20,158 bases of DNA from a virus. Location: positions 1-20,158 of IMG/VR virus record IMGVR_UViG_3300028008_000152, one strand, 5' to 3'. This document shows positions 7,138 through 19,700 of this stretch, piece by piece. A model generated the notes under the pieces. The model ran no database searches. It was not told the DNA's origin and saw only the letters and a program-made list of their open reading frames with translations. The translations under genes were made by a program, and so were the position numbers. Every line of letters begins with the position of its first letter. The stretch's first letter is position 1.

Positions 7138-7752
7138 TTATCCCTCGTTAAAACCTGTTAGACTTTGTATTCTCACAGTGTAATCAATTTGTATCAATCT
7201 ATTCAATGACTTTTGTACAGGATGGAAAATTACATGAGTAAGTAATCTACCTGTACCGTCTGCACTATATGCTTTTAATCCTAATTCGTCAAATACATAT
7301 AAACTTTCTGAGTTAGTTGCAGTATCAAATGCATCTTGACCCTCTGGTTCACCATAATCTAACAAACAAGTTACTAATACATCAGTATAGTTTGTTCCGC
7401 TAACGTGTCTTGTTTCAATTTTATTTCTTGCAGGATCTAAATTGTTAACACTACGATCATCTACTACTTTAGTAAATGTTTCGTTATACAAACTTGCATT
7501 TGTACCTGTCGAGTTTGGTGTTAGGTATGTAATAATACCTGTATCATCAACGCTTGTACCGCCGTTTCCGAACCCCATTTGGTAAATCCAGCCAGTACCA
7601 GCATTTCCTATACTTTCTGCTAGGCTTATACTCATATTTTCATAATGGATAGCATTATTTTTATCCACTATTACTTCTCCAGTTTCTGGATTGTGTATTT
7701 TGATGTGTCCTTGTATTAACACACCGCTATTTTCATTTATTTTATCTGTCAT
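7138..7752 (-). CDS. Conserved virion protein, 204 aa (baseplate or fibre-attachment candidate)
   Basis: The sequence opens with GHIKIHNPETGEVIVDKNNA and IHYENMSISLAES, then IYQMGFGNGGTSVDDTGIIT, LYNETFTKVVDD and the ending LLTHVIFHPVQKSLNRLIQI. It is soluble, probably mixed alpha/beta, with one Cys (VLVTCLLDYG). I recognise the overall pattern as a conserved structural-region protein of T4-like marine phages but know no proven function. Its place between the giant protein and the fibre genes, and its own late promoter at 7774-7781, suggest a small baseplate or fibre-connector protein. An AGGA at 7763-7766 lies ten bases before ATG 7752. Its TAA is only four bases before the next ATG, so it heads a 204-703-634 transcription unit. 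Confidence 0.8.
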   Translation of the reverse strand: MTDKINENSGVLIQGHIKIHNPETGEVIVDKNNAIHYENMSISLAESIGNAGTGWIYQMGFGNGGTSVDDTGIITYLTPNSTGTNASLYNETFTKVVDDRSVNNLDPARNKIETRHVSGTNYTDVLVTCLLDYGEPEGQDAFDTATNSESLYVFDELGLKAYSADGTGRLLTHVIFHPVQKSLNRLIQIDYTVRIQSLTGFNEG

Positions 7753-7773
7753 TTGTTATACATCCTGCTGTTG

Positions 7774-7781
7774 TATTTATC
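7774..7781 (-). promoter_or_regulatory. T4-type late promoter (GATAAATA) for the 204-703-634 aa unit
   Basis: On the minus strand the sequence reads CGATAAATAC, identical over ten bases to the box at 3108-3115. It contains the TAA stop of the giant gene (7777-7779) and ends 21 bases before ATG 7752. No further late box is seen in front of the 703- and 634-aa genes. Confidence 0.75.
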
Positions 7782-10700
7782 GCGGCAAGTCAACTGTTGA
7801 GTCACGTAAGAATCTAGCTATGTCAGAATCTGCTTTACTCAGTTGAGTACCTGGATTTGTCCATATTATACCGCTACGTCTTACAACAGTTACCTTAACG
7901 TTTTCTGTTGGGGTTGTGGTTAATGTTAGTGTAGAACCATTCACACTAAACTCTGCCGGAAGTGTAACATCACCCTCCGGACTATCTTGATATGTTGGAT
8001 TTAATGATACGTAACTACTAATTGCGTTTTTACGTAAACGTTTGCCGCCAACAAATACTTCAAATTCGTTAATACTACTTGCAACAAAATCTAAAGTATA
8101 CGTACTTGATATACCGTCTGCTATAAACTGTGTTGTAAGTGTTTCGTCTTTGTACGGCATTACTGATGTCAAGCCACTGTTAAACACTGTAGTACCTTCA
8201 ATATGTGTATCTTTTACACCTGTACCTAATGTACCACGTCTTAGTTGACTCAATACATTGTCGTTTCTTACAAAATATTCTATTCTTTCGCCACCTATAA
8301 ATATTACACCTGGAACACTACTTGTTGCATCTGGAATAGGCAATGTACTTCCATCGCTTATTGTAATCTTTTGGTCATACCAATTTAAGTCTGTAACTAA
8401 TTGTATACCAGCAGTATCATCTAAACGCTTATAATGAGTACGGTTAAGCATATCTTTGAACTGGCTCCAACCATATTTGTTTACTGACTGTGTTTCTGCA
8501 AAATGTATTAATTCAATTACATCATTTTGTGCAATAGGAATATTAATTTTTACATATTTTTTATTATCTGTTACTTGGTACTGGATACTTGGTAATAATA
8601 ATTGACCGTTTATAGTAATCCAAACATATTCAGCATCTATAGCCGGAGTAGGTAATTCAATAAGACCAGCTGTTAAGTGATTAAACTTATACCAATCATC
8701 AGTATTAGGTGTAAGTGTAACTCTAGAAATTACATCTAGTTGCTGTCTTTCAAATCTTTGGCTATCATGATTACTAAATTGGTAAACTGTAAGTACATCA
8801 TTTTCGTTATATGCACTGTCAAGGTATATAGTTCCTGGTGTGTCTACAAATTCTCCACCAGCATCAATATAACCAAATGCATATTGTCCATCATTTACAA
8901 GATAAACATCAAGGATGTCACCTGTACTATGTCCTACTGCTGTTTTAATTCTTACAATACTACTTCCTGCAGAACTAGACGCACCAGTAAATGTCCAATC
9001 TTGCAAGTATGTTAATTTCTTACCGTTAATAAAAACTTGTAAGCCTTTGTTGTTTACTGATCCTGGCGGAATTTGGAAATTATCTAATTGATATTCTCTT
9101 GTTGCCGCTGCCATTGTAAACTTTTGTGTATATCCTGCATTTAAAATAATATCATTAACTTTTACTATAGTTTGCCACGGAACAGGTGTAGTAGTAAACG
9201 GTGTTGTATTTAATGCATAGGAAACTGTGCTACCGTCTAGTGTAAAGTTTTGTATGCCAACTTCACTGTAGTTTTGGACGTCTCCACCTTCAAAGAATGC
9301 AAAGTTAATTACACTCCCTGCAGCAGGAGGTGTTGCAAATTTAATTAATGCATTTCCGCTAATACCATCTGGCTTACGACTTTTTACAACAACATTTTCT
9401 AATTTTTGTCCGTCAAGTGTAATTACTGATTGCAAATTATCAGCAAAACGTACATTCGTTAAGAATCTTGCTGTACTTCCGTCTGCTACAAAATTATCAA
9501 TATCTATTATTTTTGTTCCGCTAACACCTAGTACTGCTAGATGTATTTTAGATCCAACTATTGGTGCAGTATTAAATGTAATAGTTTTAGCATTATAGTC
9601 TATTGTATATTCAGTGCTTGCAATTATAGCATAATTTATTTTTACAAATAAACTGTCTTGCTGTATTACTTCTGCTCCAAAATTAAACACAGTAGTTGTA
9701 CCATCGCCAGTGTAGTTCCTACTTGTAATTTTACTACTTCCGTCTGACGGTCTTTCGTAAACTTTAATATCTAATGTATCAAGTACTTGTCCAGGAACTA
9801 ACTCTTCAGGACCTGCACTTGTAGTTGGTGTTACAAATCCGTCACCGTCAATATTAATATCAGCTGCAGATATACCTGTTGCTGTACTGTAGTTTAGTGC
9901 GCCACCTTTTATAAGTGTATCATAACTGTTAGGTTCTGGTAAGTATGTTCCGTCACTAGTTGATTTTCTAAATATAATTATATCAGTATTACTAATTGAA
10001 ACAGCTTCTTCGTCAAATACTACTAAGTCTGTTGGAAGTGTACCATCGTCTGTTCTTGACCAACCAGTTTGTCCTGCTCCTGTTATACTTTGTATAACTG
10101 CATTTGGATTAGTTGGTGTACTTGGATAGTTAGGATCATCAATTCTTACATTATTTTTATATACATGATACTGTACTCCAGTTTCTAATACTTTAGCAAA
10201 AGTAAAAGTTGTTGTACTATCATCTAATTCAAAAATCTCATCTTCAAATGTTTCATCATATGAATCCCAAGTATCTCCTCCACTATCAAATCCACGACCT
10301 TGTTCAAATTCAAAACTCTTAACTTCAACTCCGCCGTAATCTAAGCCAGTCATAAGTTGTTTTAAATCAGTTACATAATTGCCATTCTTAGGAATAAAGT
10401 TATTAATCCTATCCTGTGCTTGCATTATGTCACTTGATAGTTTATACTCAATTAAAATTGTTTCGTTTAACTTAGGTAAATTTACAAATAATATCTGTCC
10501 AAAATATCTATCATATCCTTTGCTAACATCAAGTTTGTTTGTAAAAGTATATTCACTGTCTAATGCTTCTACATTGTTTACATAAACTTTTATATTTGAC
10601 TTATCTAAATCCATTGGCCAACTTAGATCATATTCAAATTTACTTCCACTAGCAACAAATGTTTCTGATTTGTTTAAGTTTGTATAAACGTATGTTCCTG

Positions 10701-13700
10701 TTGTTCTATCAAATTTTACACTAGTATGTAATCCACGTACAGGACTATCACCAATTTGTATACCGTATGTTGCTTTTTCACCTGTATCAGATATATTATC
10801 TAATGATTCAATTGTTGGAGCACTGTAGAATCCTGAACCTGCGTTAACTATTTTAACTCCAGTTACTTTACCGTTTGTTCCTATAGTTGTTTCTAATTCA
10901 ACTCCAGAGCCGCCGCCTCCTGATACTTTAAGCACAGGTGGACTAAAATATCCACTTCCTTGATTAACTACAGTTACTTTTACAACTTTATAACTGCTGT
11001 TGTCTAACCAATTTTTATTTGGATAAGTTTCAATATCTGCATTTGTGCCAACTAATGTATTAGACTGTACTTTTACATTTTGTGGAACTATTTTTCCTTC
11101 TACTACACTATAAGATGCTGGTAAATCAAAGTCAGTAACTACTGTTTGTGTATTGTCAAGTCCTTCGTATGCACTTAGATATTCACGTATTTTTGTTCCA
11201 AAAGGTTTAACTTCTTTAATATATGCTTCATAGCTAGGAAGACTATCATTATTAAATGTAATATCTTTTCTTAAACTTCCAACATTATGTTTTGCTTTTA
11301 TAAAGCTAGTTTTAAATGCCCAGTCAATATAAGTCTGCTCACTAAATGCATAACGTAAACTAGCAAAGAATAATTCATTAAATTTAACTTGTAGATCATT
11401 AATGAATAAATTATCCTTAATAGTGTTTAATATTATTCTTAATTCAGTACGTGGTTCACTGTCAAAGATTTTAGTATCAAAACTAATAGTATCAAATCCG
11501 GTAAATGCTGCTTCTGAATCATATAACGTTTCGTTAAATTTAATTGTACCATTTTGTCTACCAATTGTTTTGTAGTTGATTGTATAATCTTCAGTATCTT
11601 GGCTGTCTATTTTTTCAAGAAGTAACCAACCACCTGATCCAATATTACTGATTTTTACTACATTACTAATACCAGCGTCTAACTGTGTAAGTTCGTAAGC
11701 ATTGTCAATCAAATAATCTATGTCAGTAACTTCACTATATCCTGTTGCATACCAGTCTTTGTAGTCCCAAAATAGTTTTGTGTCATACGCTTGGCTTTTT
11801 ACTCTATTCCAAGTTCTAGCAACTGTGTCTCTTTCGTATAATGCCCATTTACCTAAAATTGTGTTGTCGCTGGACACTAGTACAGTAAACGGTCTAACAG
11901 TTAATATAACATTATCAGAATAATTTTCGCCGCTTTCTAAAATAGTTACACTAGACACTTTTCCAAGTGCGTCAATTGTTGTTTGTAATACTGCACCAGA
12001 ACCTAAACCTGTTACAGTAACTAGCGGAGCATTTCTATATCCTCTACCTGGGTCAGTAATTAATACGTTTGTAATTTTACCATTAACAACCACTGGTGTA
12101 AGAACAGCCTGTGATGCTTTAGCAACTCCAACAAATCCTAGATCATCTAACGTGTCAATTTTTACATCATATAAATTTGAAACTACTGTTGGTTCAGGAT
12201 CATTCTTATTCAAAGAAGTAATAATTTTATCATCAACAATTAAGTTTTCTGATAGCACTAAGTTTGTACGTTCGATAAACTGTTTTAAAGCTTCGTATCT
12301 ATTTTTAAACCAGCTTTGTCTTGGCTTGTTCAATGCGCCATATTTTTGTTTAGGACTTAGATATGGATCTGGAACAATTCTGTCTTGTTCATCGTATCCA
12401 CTTAAACTATCAAACCATTTACGTACAATATCGTTGTTAGGTTGACTTGTTTCTAATCCTTCACTAATAATTTGATACTGGTTATGTATATTCTGTGTTT
12501 GGTTAGGTATTGTCCAGTACTGTGTACTAAGTGCAACCTCAGTGCCTTTAATATATTTTTCAGCATTGTAAAGTACAAATTGTGACGGACTTATAAGTGC
12601 AGCAAACGTATATCCTTTAGCAATAGGATCTTGTATATAATCTGCAATATCAAAAATACTAGTATTTCTAAATTCTACATCCGGAACAGTCTTTTTATTC
12701 TTTACCCAGAAATAATAATTTGTTTTAAATATTTTTGCAACACCGTCGTATATTTTACGTGTACTATATGTGGCATCGCCATATAAACTTGTTCCGCTAA
12801 ATCCTTTTGCAAATCCATTTTCAGTATCAGCCTGAGCGTCCCATTCACTTGGAATTACTGGTGATTGTACCCATTCATATACATCGATTATATTTCCTTG
12901 GAATATTTTACTCCAGTTCTGTGTGCTAAAAACGACATCGCCTTGATATGGGTTAAAGAATTTTGCATTTGTTAAATCCCACCATACTTCGCCTACATGT
13001 TTTTCGCCCCAACTGTTTGTAGGATCAATTACTTGACCTGTAGAAGATAAATCGTATAGTGCAGGGTCATAATAAGTTTTATATGTTAAATCTTGTTCAG
13101 CAATGCCTGCAACTTTACCTTGAATTGGATCAATATAATCTATATAAGTTAAAAGTTCATTGTCCTTTGTATTATACAAGAACATTTTTTTAATTTTGTT
13201 TAGGTCAACTGTTGGCTTGTCAGATCTATAAATTTGCCAAATGTTTTCATTTCTATTATTTTTAAAATCAATTACGTTGCCAAGTCTTGTGCCGTCAACT
13301 CTATTAGGCAATCCAACATAAAAATGATTGTTTCTAGCAAGTATATTATTACCAAAATAATTAATGTTTGGATCTAATAATTCTGTACTAGGTATTTGAA
13401 TAGTTTGTGCAAAGATTAAATCTTGTTTAACTTTTTCATAAACATAAACTACTCCAGCATTATCATTAATTGTATTAAATGCTGTAAATCCTTGATCTAA
13501 AATAGTTTCTCCAGAGTCAAATATAGTTTTAGTTGCCATATCAGCATCTTTTGCAGAAACAAATAGTTGATCGCCGTCAAAGTCTAATCGCCATCCAAAT
13601 TTTTCACCTTGTTCATTGTTTGGACTTTTTAGTGTTTGAGCAATTTCAAATACACCATTAACTTGTTTGTAGATATAAATTATACCTTGATCAGCTTTAT

Positions 13701-16700
13701 AATTATCGTTATACGGCGCACTTATTGCTATTACTGTGCCGTCATTTGAAAGAGCTAGTGCATGTCCAAACCCTGATGTTATATCAGGAGCATCTATTTC
13801 TTGCGAACGTTCAAAGTGTCCATTGTTAGCTCTATATACAACAACTTTATTTGTACTATCGTTATACATTGCATTAGTAATTAAAACTTCGCCCGAGTTT
13901 GCTACATCAAATTCGCTTCCAAAATCTACTAGGCCGGCTTGGTCTAATACTGTATTGCCGTCACTTACACTTAGTCCTGTGCTGTTTGGAATATAACCTA
14001 CATAGTCAACTAAATCATCTGTTGATGTCCAATCATTAGCATCAAATGCTCCTGGAGCAACGTTAGTTTTAGCAACATAAAGTACACCACCAACATATAC
14101 AATGTCGTCTGTAAAATAATTTAAACTTTCGTCAAATGTGCCTTTAAACTTTTTATTCTTAGCATAATCCCAATTGTATGCTATATTATTTTCTGTACCT
14201 TTTTTAATAAAATAAATTTTACCAGGTAAACTTGTAGTACCGTTGCCTGCAGCGCCGATCATACCTCTATATAAATCATTATTTTTTGTAATTTTTATAC
14301 TTGAACCTAATTTATAGTTAGTAGCCTTTTCAGGAACAGTGTAAGAACTAATTAAATCATATCGACCAAACGTTGTTTTACTATAGATAGCATAGATTCC
14401 CTCGTTAGTCAACCCACTAGCAGTACCTGTTATATCAGTTGGGATTTTATAAGTTTGTTCCCATTCATTATTAATTGCACTAGGCGCATTTGCAGGACGA
14501 GGAATACCATTAACATTATCTTGTTGATAGAACCAATATTCTGCATCAGTTATATAATCAATTCCTGTAGGAACACTAAGATTGGTTGCATTTTGGAATA
14601 CTAACATTTTACCAATATTATCAGCTGGTAGTCCTAAACTTACAAATTGTATTTGTCCAATTATTCTATCTGCTTGATATGTTGGATTTGGATCGCCCGG
14701 TATTAATTTAAATTCAATTTCAGCATTTTGTCCGTAGTCGTCACCTTTTGACCACACACCTGTAACACTTTTTATAAAGATTGTTGCATTTAATCCGTCT
14801 CTTTGATAATATGTTACAACACCAGTTGCTCCAGTTGTTTTATCTTCTACACTTTGTCCAACTTTTGGTTCAAAAGGATTTCCAGATGCATCAAACTTTG
14901 TAAAGTCAAAATTAATGTATCCGTCCCATACATCATAAATCGTTTGCAATTTATTTGTAATTGTAGTTGTTAAATTTAATGCTGTAATATCTTTAATAAT
15001 ACCAGTTCCGTATTGAGGAAGTTGGTTAACATAAAAATTAATTGTATCACCTTGGTTAACTATATCAGTTACCGGCTTCGGAGCTCTAACTACATACAAG
15101 TCAGATAATATAGGACTGTTGTTGCCAAACGCTCCCGGTAATCCTTGACTACTTAATACTCGAATATAACTATTAAACGTATTTTGACTATCTAATACTG
15201 CACTATCAAAATCTAAAATATTATAATAATATCTATTTGACGATTCACTAGGCCTAATTACATCAGCAAATATAAGTCCTCTACCTTGATCTTTGTTAGT
15301 AGTTGCTGATGTTGGCGTATAAGACGGAGCAGTTATGTATAAAAATCCGCCTAGTTCAGTACTAGTATCTACGCTGTCAGTTGGTCCTTGCTTTTCGTAT
15401 TGTCCAATAAAGTCACCATCATTTCTAAATAAACTATCTAAAGAATTAAATGAACCGTTTACATCTTTTAAGTATATAACTAATTCAGCACCTTCATTGT
15501 ACACATAGTCAACAGTACCTGATCCTGTTTCTGTTTGTACAATGTCGTTAAGTTCAACTAAGTTAGTTGATGAATTAACATACAAAATTACATCAATTTT
15601 CTTTTGTACAACATGTCCGGCATCTAAGTAGGCTTCTGTAATACTAGGAAAACTGCCAGCAAATGGTGCTTGCTGTGCTAGTGCAGCTAAACTTTGATTA
15701 GAATATGTTATTGAATTCCATGCTAGTTTAACAGTGTCATTTAGTCCAATGCCTCTGTATATGTCTAAAGGAGCTCTAATAAGAATGTGATCAGTTACTA
15801 CATTTTGGAATGCATATTGGTTAGTCACTGTATCAATTGCATAGTTACCTGTTAGTAACATTGGAATATCTACAGTGTTTAAATTTTCAACGTTAAGTTG
15901 ATCAATTACATCTGTTACAGAATCAAAACTGTTGTATACTACATTTGCTACTTGAGGTTGTATATCTACCACCGAACGCCAAAGCTGTTGGTTAGAAGAA
16001 ACTATTGATCCTTTTGGATACGGATCGGTTGCTACAAAACTACCTTCGTATTTTGTTTTTACATTTGATGCATCAGGAGAACCTACTATAATAAAATCTC
16101 CATCTGGTGAAATATCAAGTCCTGCTCCAAAGCGTTCTAAATCGTTACCGTATTTTACTGGTTCTATTACTTGTGATTGAACAAAGTTTATACTATCAGA
16201 TGCTCTAGTATAGATATAAACTTTCCCGTCATTTTCATCTGGAGCACCTACAACTAATGTAGTATTACGACTGTCAACTGCCATTGAAGTAGCATATGAT
16301 AAGTCTACAGCTGATGAATCTTTTTGCACTTTTAGTTGTTCAGTAAAATTATTTGTATTTTTGATTACTGACCAATTTCCGTTAAAATTATCAATCCAAT
16401 GTAGATCGCCTTCATCTAAGTTTTTCTGTAATACAGTATTAGCATCCGGAATTGATGCACTTCTTACTGAAAGGAATTTAGTAATATTTCCTTTGCACTC
16501 TGCAATTTCTTGAACAGCAGACGAAGTTACTAATGTAATTACATTCTTATCTACTTTTGATACTATATAAAATTTATCTAAAGTAGTATTTCCAACATTT
16601 GACATTCCAATAACATCGTCTACAATAATATCTGTAACGTTTGTTGTTAATGTAATATTAAATTCAGTGCTACCTGCTTCAATGCTTTCAACAATATAAT

Positions 16701-19700
16701 CAGTGTCAACGTGTTTGTATACATTCCAATTAAGATTGTCATTGCCTACCCAAACATACTGGCCTCTTTTAATATCTGATATATTATAATCTGCAAGATT
16801 TCTATATGTTGTTGCAATACCTCTAACATCTGCTTGATTAACATATCCTGCATCTTTGATATAACTTTTGTTTACGTTTAGTGCAGGGAATGGCTGATGG
16901 TTATAATTTTTTGTTTTCTGATATACTTCATATGGTAATATTCTATAAACTAAATCTGTTTCATTGCCAGTAGTGCTATTAACTAATTCAATAGGCTGAG
17001 GGCTAAGTCTAAATTTACTTTCATCTAATAGTAATTCAAATTCTTCAAACCCTTCAGCAGCGCCATACTGACCATCTTTAATAGCCCACTCTTCATAAAA
17101 TTCTAAACTATCTTTGTCAGCACTACTTAATACATCAAACAATTTAGTAAGTGCATTTTTAGTACCTTTGTCTTGTAACATTCCTTGATAGAATTTATAT
17201 TGACTTACATCATCATTAACAATGTTTTCTAAATACTGTCGTTTTTGGTAACCAATTAAATGCTGTGCTACTTTTTGTTGTTCTGTATCAAAGTTGTCAC
17301 TATCTAAGTCATAAAAATCACTAAACTGATTTACTTTATAATCAAAGTTAGTATATAATCCAGCTTTAGGCTTATCATCTAAACGATGCCAATCTTGTGC
17401 ATCAAAGTTTTCTTTACCTGAAAGTTTTTTAATTGCACTATAATAAAATTCTTTATACTTTACAATATCTCCGACTGCATAATCTGTCCACTGTTGCCAG
17501 TTTGTTACAGTTGCATCGTCATAGACAAACCCAGGTATATTTAAACTACCGTCCCAATCCTGTGTTATATATCCAAGTACCTTTATTCGTTCTTGTCTAT
17601 ATCCTGGTTGAGTATCGTATATTATGTCTCCAAATACTGTTTTGTTATCTATCAGTAATACATGTTCTTTTTGTATTAAGGGAAGTTTAATTGCAAAAAT
17701 ACCTTCAGCAGTATTTTTTGGAGTTAAAATAAATTCGTTAGGCGAACGCCCTACACTACTAAATTCTTCTACTAAAGGAGTTCCGTCTGATTGTAATAAC
17801 GTATAACCGTATTCGCCGCCAAATACATTAGCAACCATATTATATTGGCTTACAAATTTAATCTGTTTACTTGCCGGACTTAGTGTAATTACACTACCTT
17901 CACCCCATTTTTGTGTAGTCCAGAATAAAAACTCATTTACACTATGGCGCCAATCAGTTAATATCTTTTCTTCACCTTCGTAATAATCAAATACAAAGCC
18001 TTGATCTTTTAAGTATTCTCCGTACCCTAATAAAAAGTCAACTACGTCTTGTATTTTTGCAAATATTTTTCCATAGTCAGCAGTTAGAACAATATTTTTA
18101 TTAAATTGCTTTCGAACAAATGCATCACGGCCACCTATAAGAGGTAAACTTGCAAGTTTAGCAAACTTAGTATTATCAAAAGAACCTGTACTTGTATGTG
18201 CTTCTTTTACTCTATAGTAAGATCCTTGATATTCAACGTTTGCTCCGGCTACATAATTTTTATTAGAGTCCCATATTAAAAATGATTCACTTATTCCGCC
18301 TATATTAATACTTGGGTCTCGTTGTGTACTAACAGTTTGGTAATATGTAAACGATGATGCTTGGGTATCGTAACCTTTTACAACATAACCATCACTACGT
18401 CTTTCTATAATTACACCACTATAACTAACAATTTTAGTAGGTGAACTTGTGTTTAAAAATATTTTATAATTTTCAAAAGGAACAAATACATTACCTTGAT
18501 TAGTTGGTGTTCTACTATCAAGAATTAACTTAAATTTTTCTTTATCAGTAAATCCTGAAAGTTTATACCCAAGCTGATTATTAATAGTAGTAATATTTTC
18601 TTTATACTCTTTATACAAATCTAATACACTTGTACTCATATAGTTAGATATGTAATTTACTATACCACTTGTATATACTTGTGTTGTATCTTCAGATGTA
18701 TTTGGAAATACAATATCTTTAAGTTGAAAACGTTTTTGAGTTGGTTTATAAACAATTTCATTGGCAATATTTTTTACTTGATTTATTCTATCAAATCCTG
18801 TAGCAAACAACTGTGCTGGTTTATTAATTGCAAATGCTTTTACTATACTAAAAGGATATTGTGAACTTGAACGCCAGGCACTTTCTACAGGCGATCCGTC
18901 ACCAAATATAAAACTTTGATCAATAAATGTTGGATCAAAGAATTTAACATATCCTGCATCTAATGGTGATAAAAGATTACCATTACTGTCAGCAGGTATA
19001 TGTCCTGTAAGACCAGGTCGCTTATAATTGTTTAAAACTTTAAATTTTTTGTTTGGTTCTCTTACAACTCCGTCTTCAAGATCTTGCCATAGTAGCGTAT
19101 TCTCTTTTGTGTAAGGAGCTGGTCCGTATTGTGTTTCCCACCAAGTAGGTTTAACACTAAAGCCTAGCATTTCCCAAGGATGAGTATGTGGACGATCAGT
19201 ATCAAATGCTTGTTTATATACTTCTCTCCAAAAACCTGGAAGTAATACATCTTGTTTATTTTGACTACCAGTATAATTAAATGTAAATCTATTAGTTCTT
19301 TCAAAGAAATTATGTAGTGTATAATCTTGATCAATAAACTTTGACCATGATATAAAATCGCCTAGTATAGTTTTATCAATGAAACTTTTAGTAACTCCGG
19401 TATTTCTAAAATCGCCGCCAACTAATGAATGTATATCAAACAATGTAGAATCATATGATACTTTAATGTTATTATAAATTCTTCTTTCTAATTCTAAAAG
19501 TATGTCATCTCTATAATCATTAAACGCAATTATTTTACTGCCATCGTGTCCTTGAATAACTTGTTGAGATTCTAAATATGTGTTGTCAGTATATTTTACA
19601 GGTTCGTATGCAGGATATAATCCTAATTTAGTTGGTGTTGGAGGAACATATGATCCATTAGTAGTTTCATATTCGTAAATATCAACAACATCATCTTGTT

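Noticed and set aside
7749-7763. Four-codon minus-strand ORF (ATG to TGA) ending on the start of the 204-aa gene
   Set aside because: Its ATG overlaps the AGGA that serves the 204-aa gene and it has no ribosome site of its own. A leader peptide cannot be argued from this.
8296-8303. Exact TATAAATA on the plus strand inside the giant gene
   Set aside because: It is simply the complement of the codons for the IFIGG segment and has no plus-strand gene downstream, so a chance match is more likely than an antisense late promoter.
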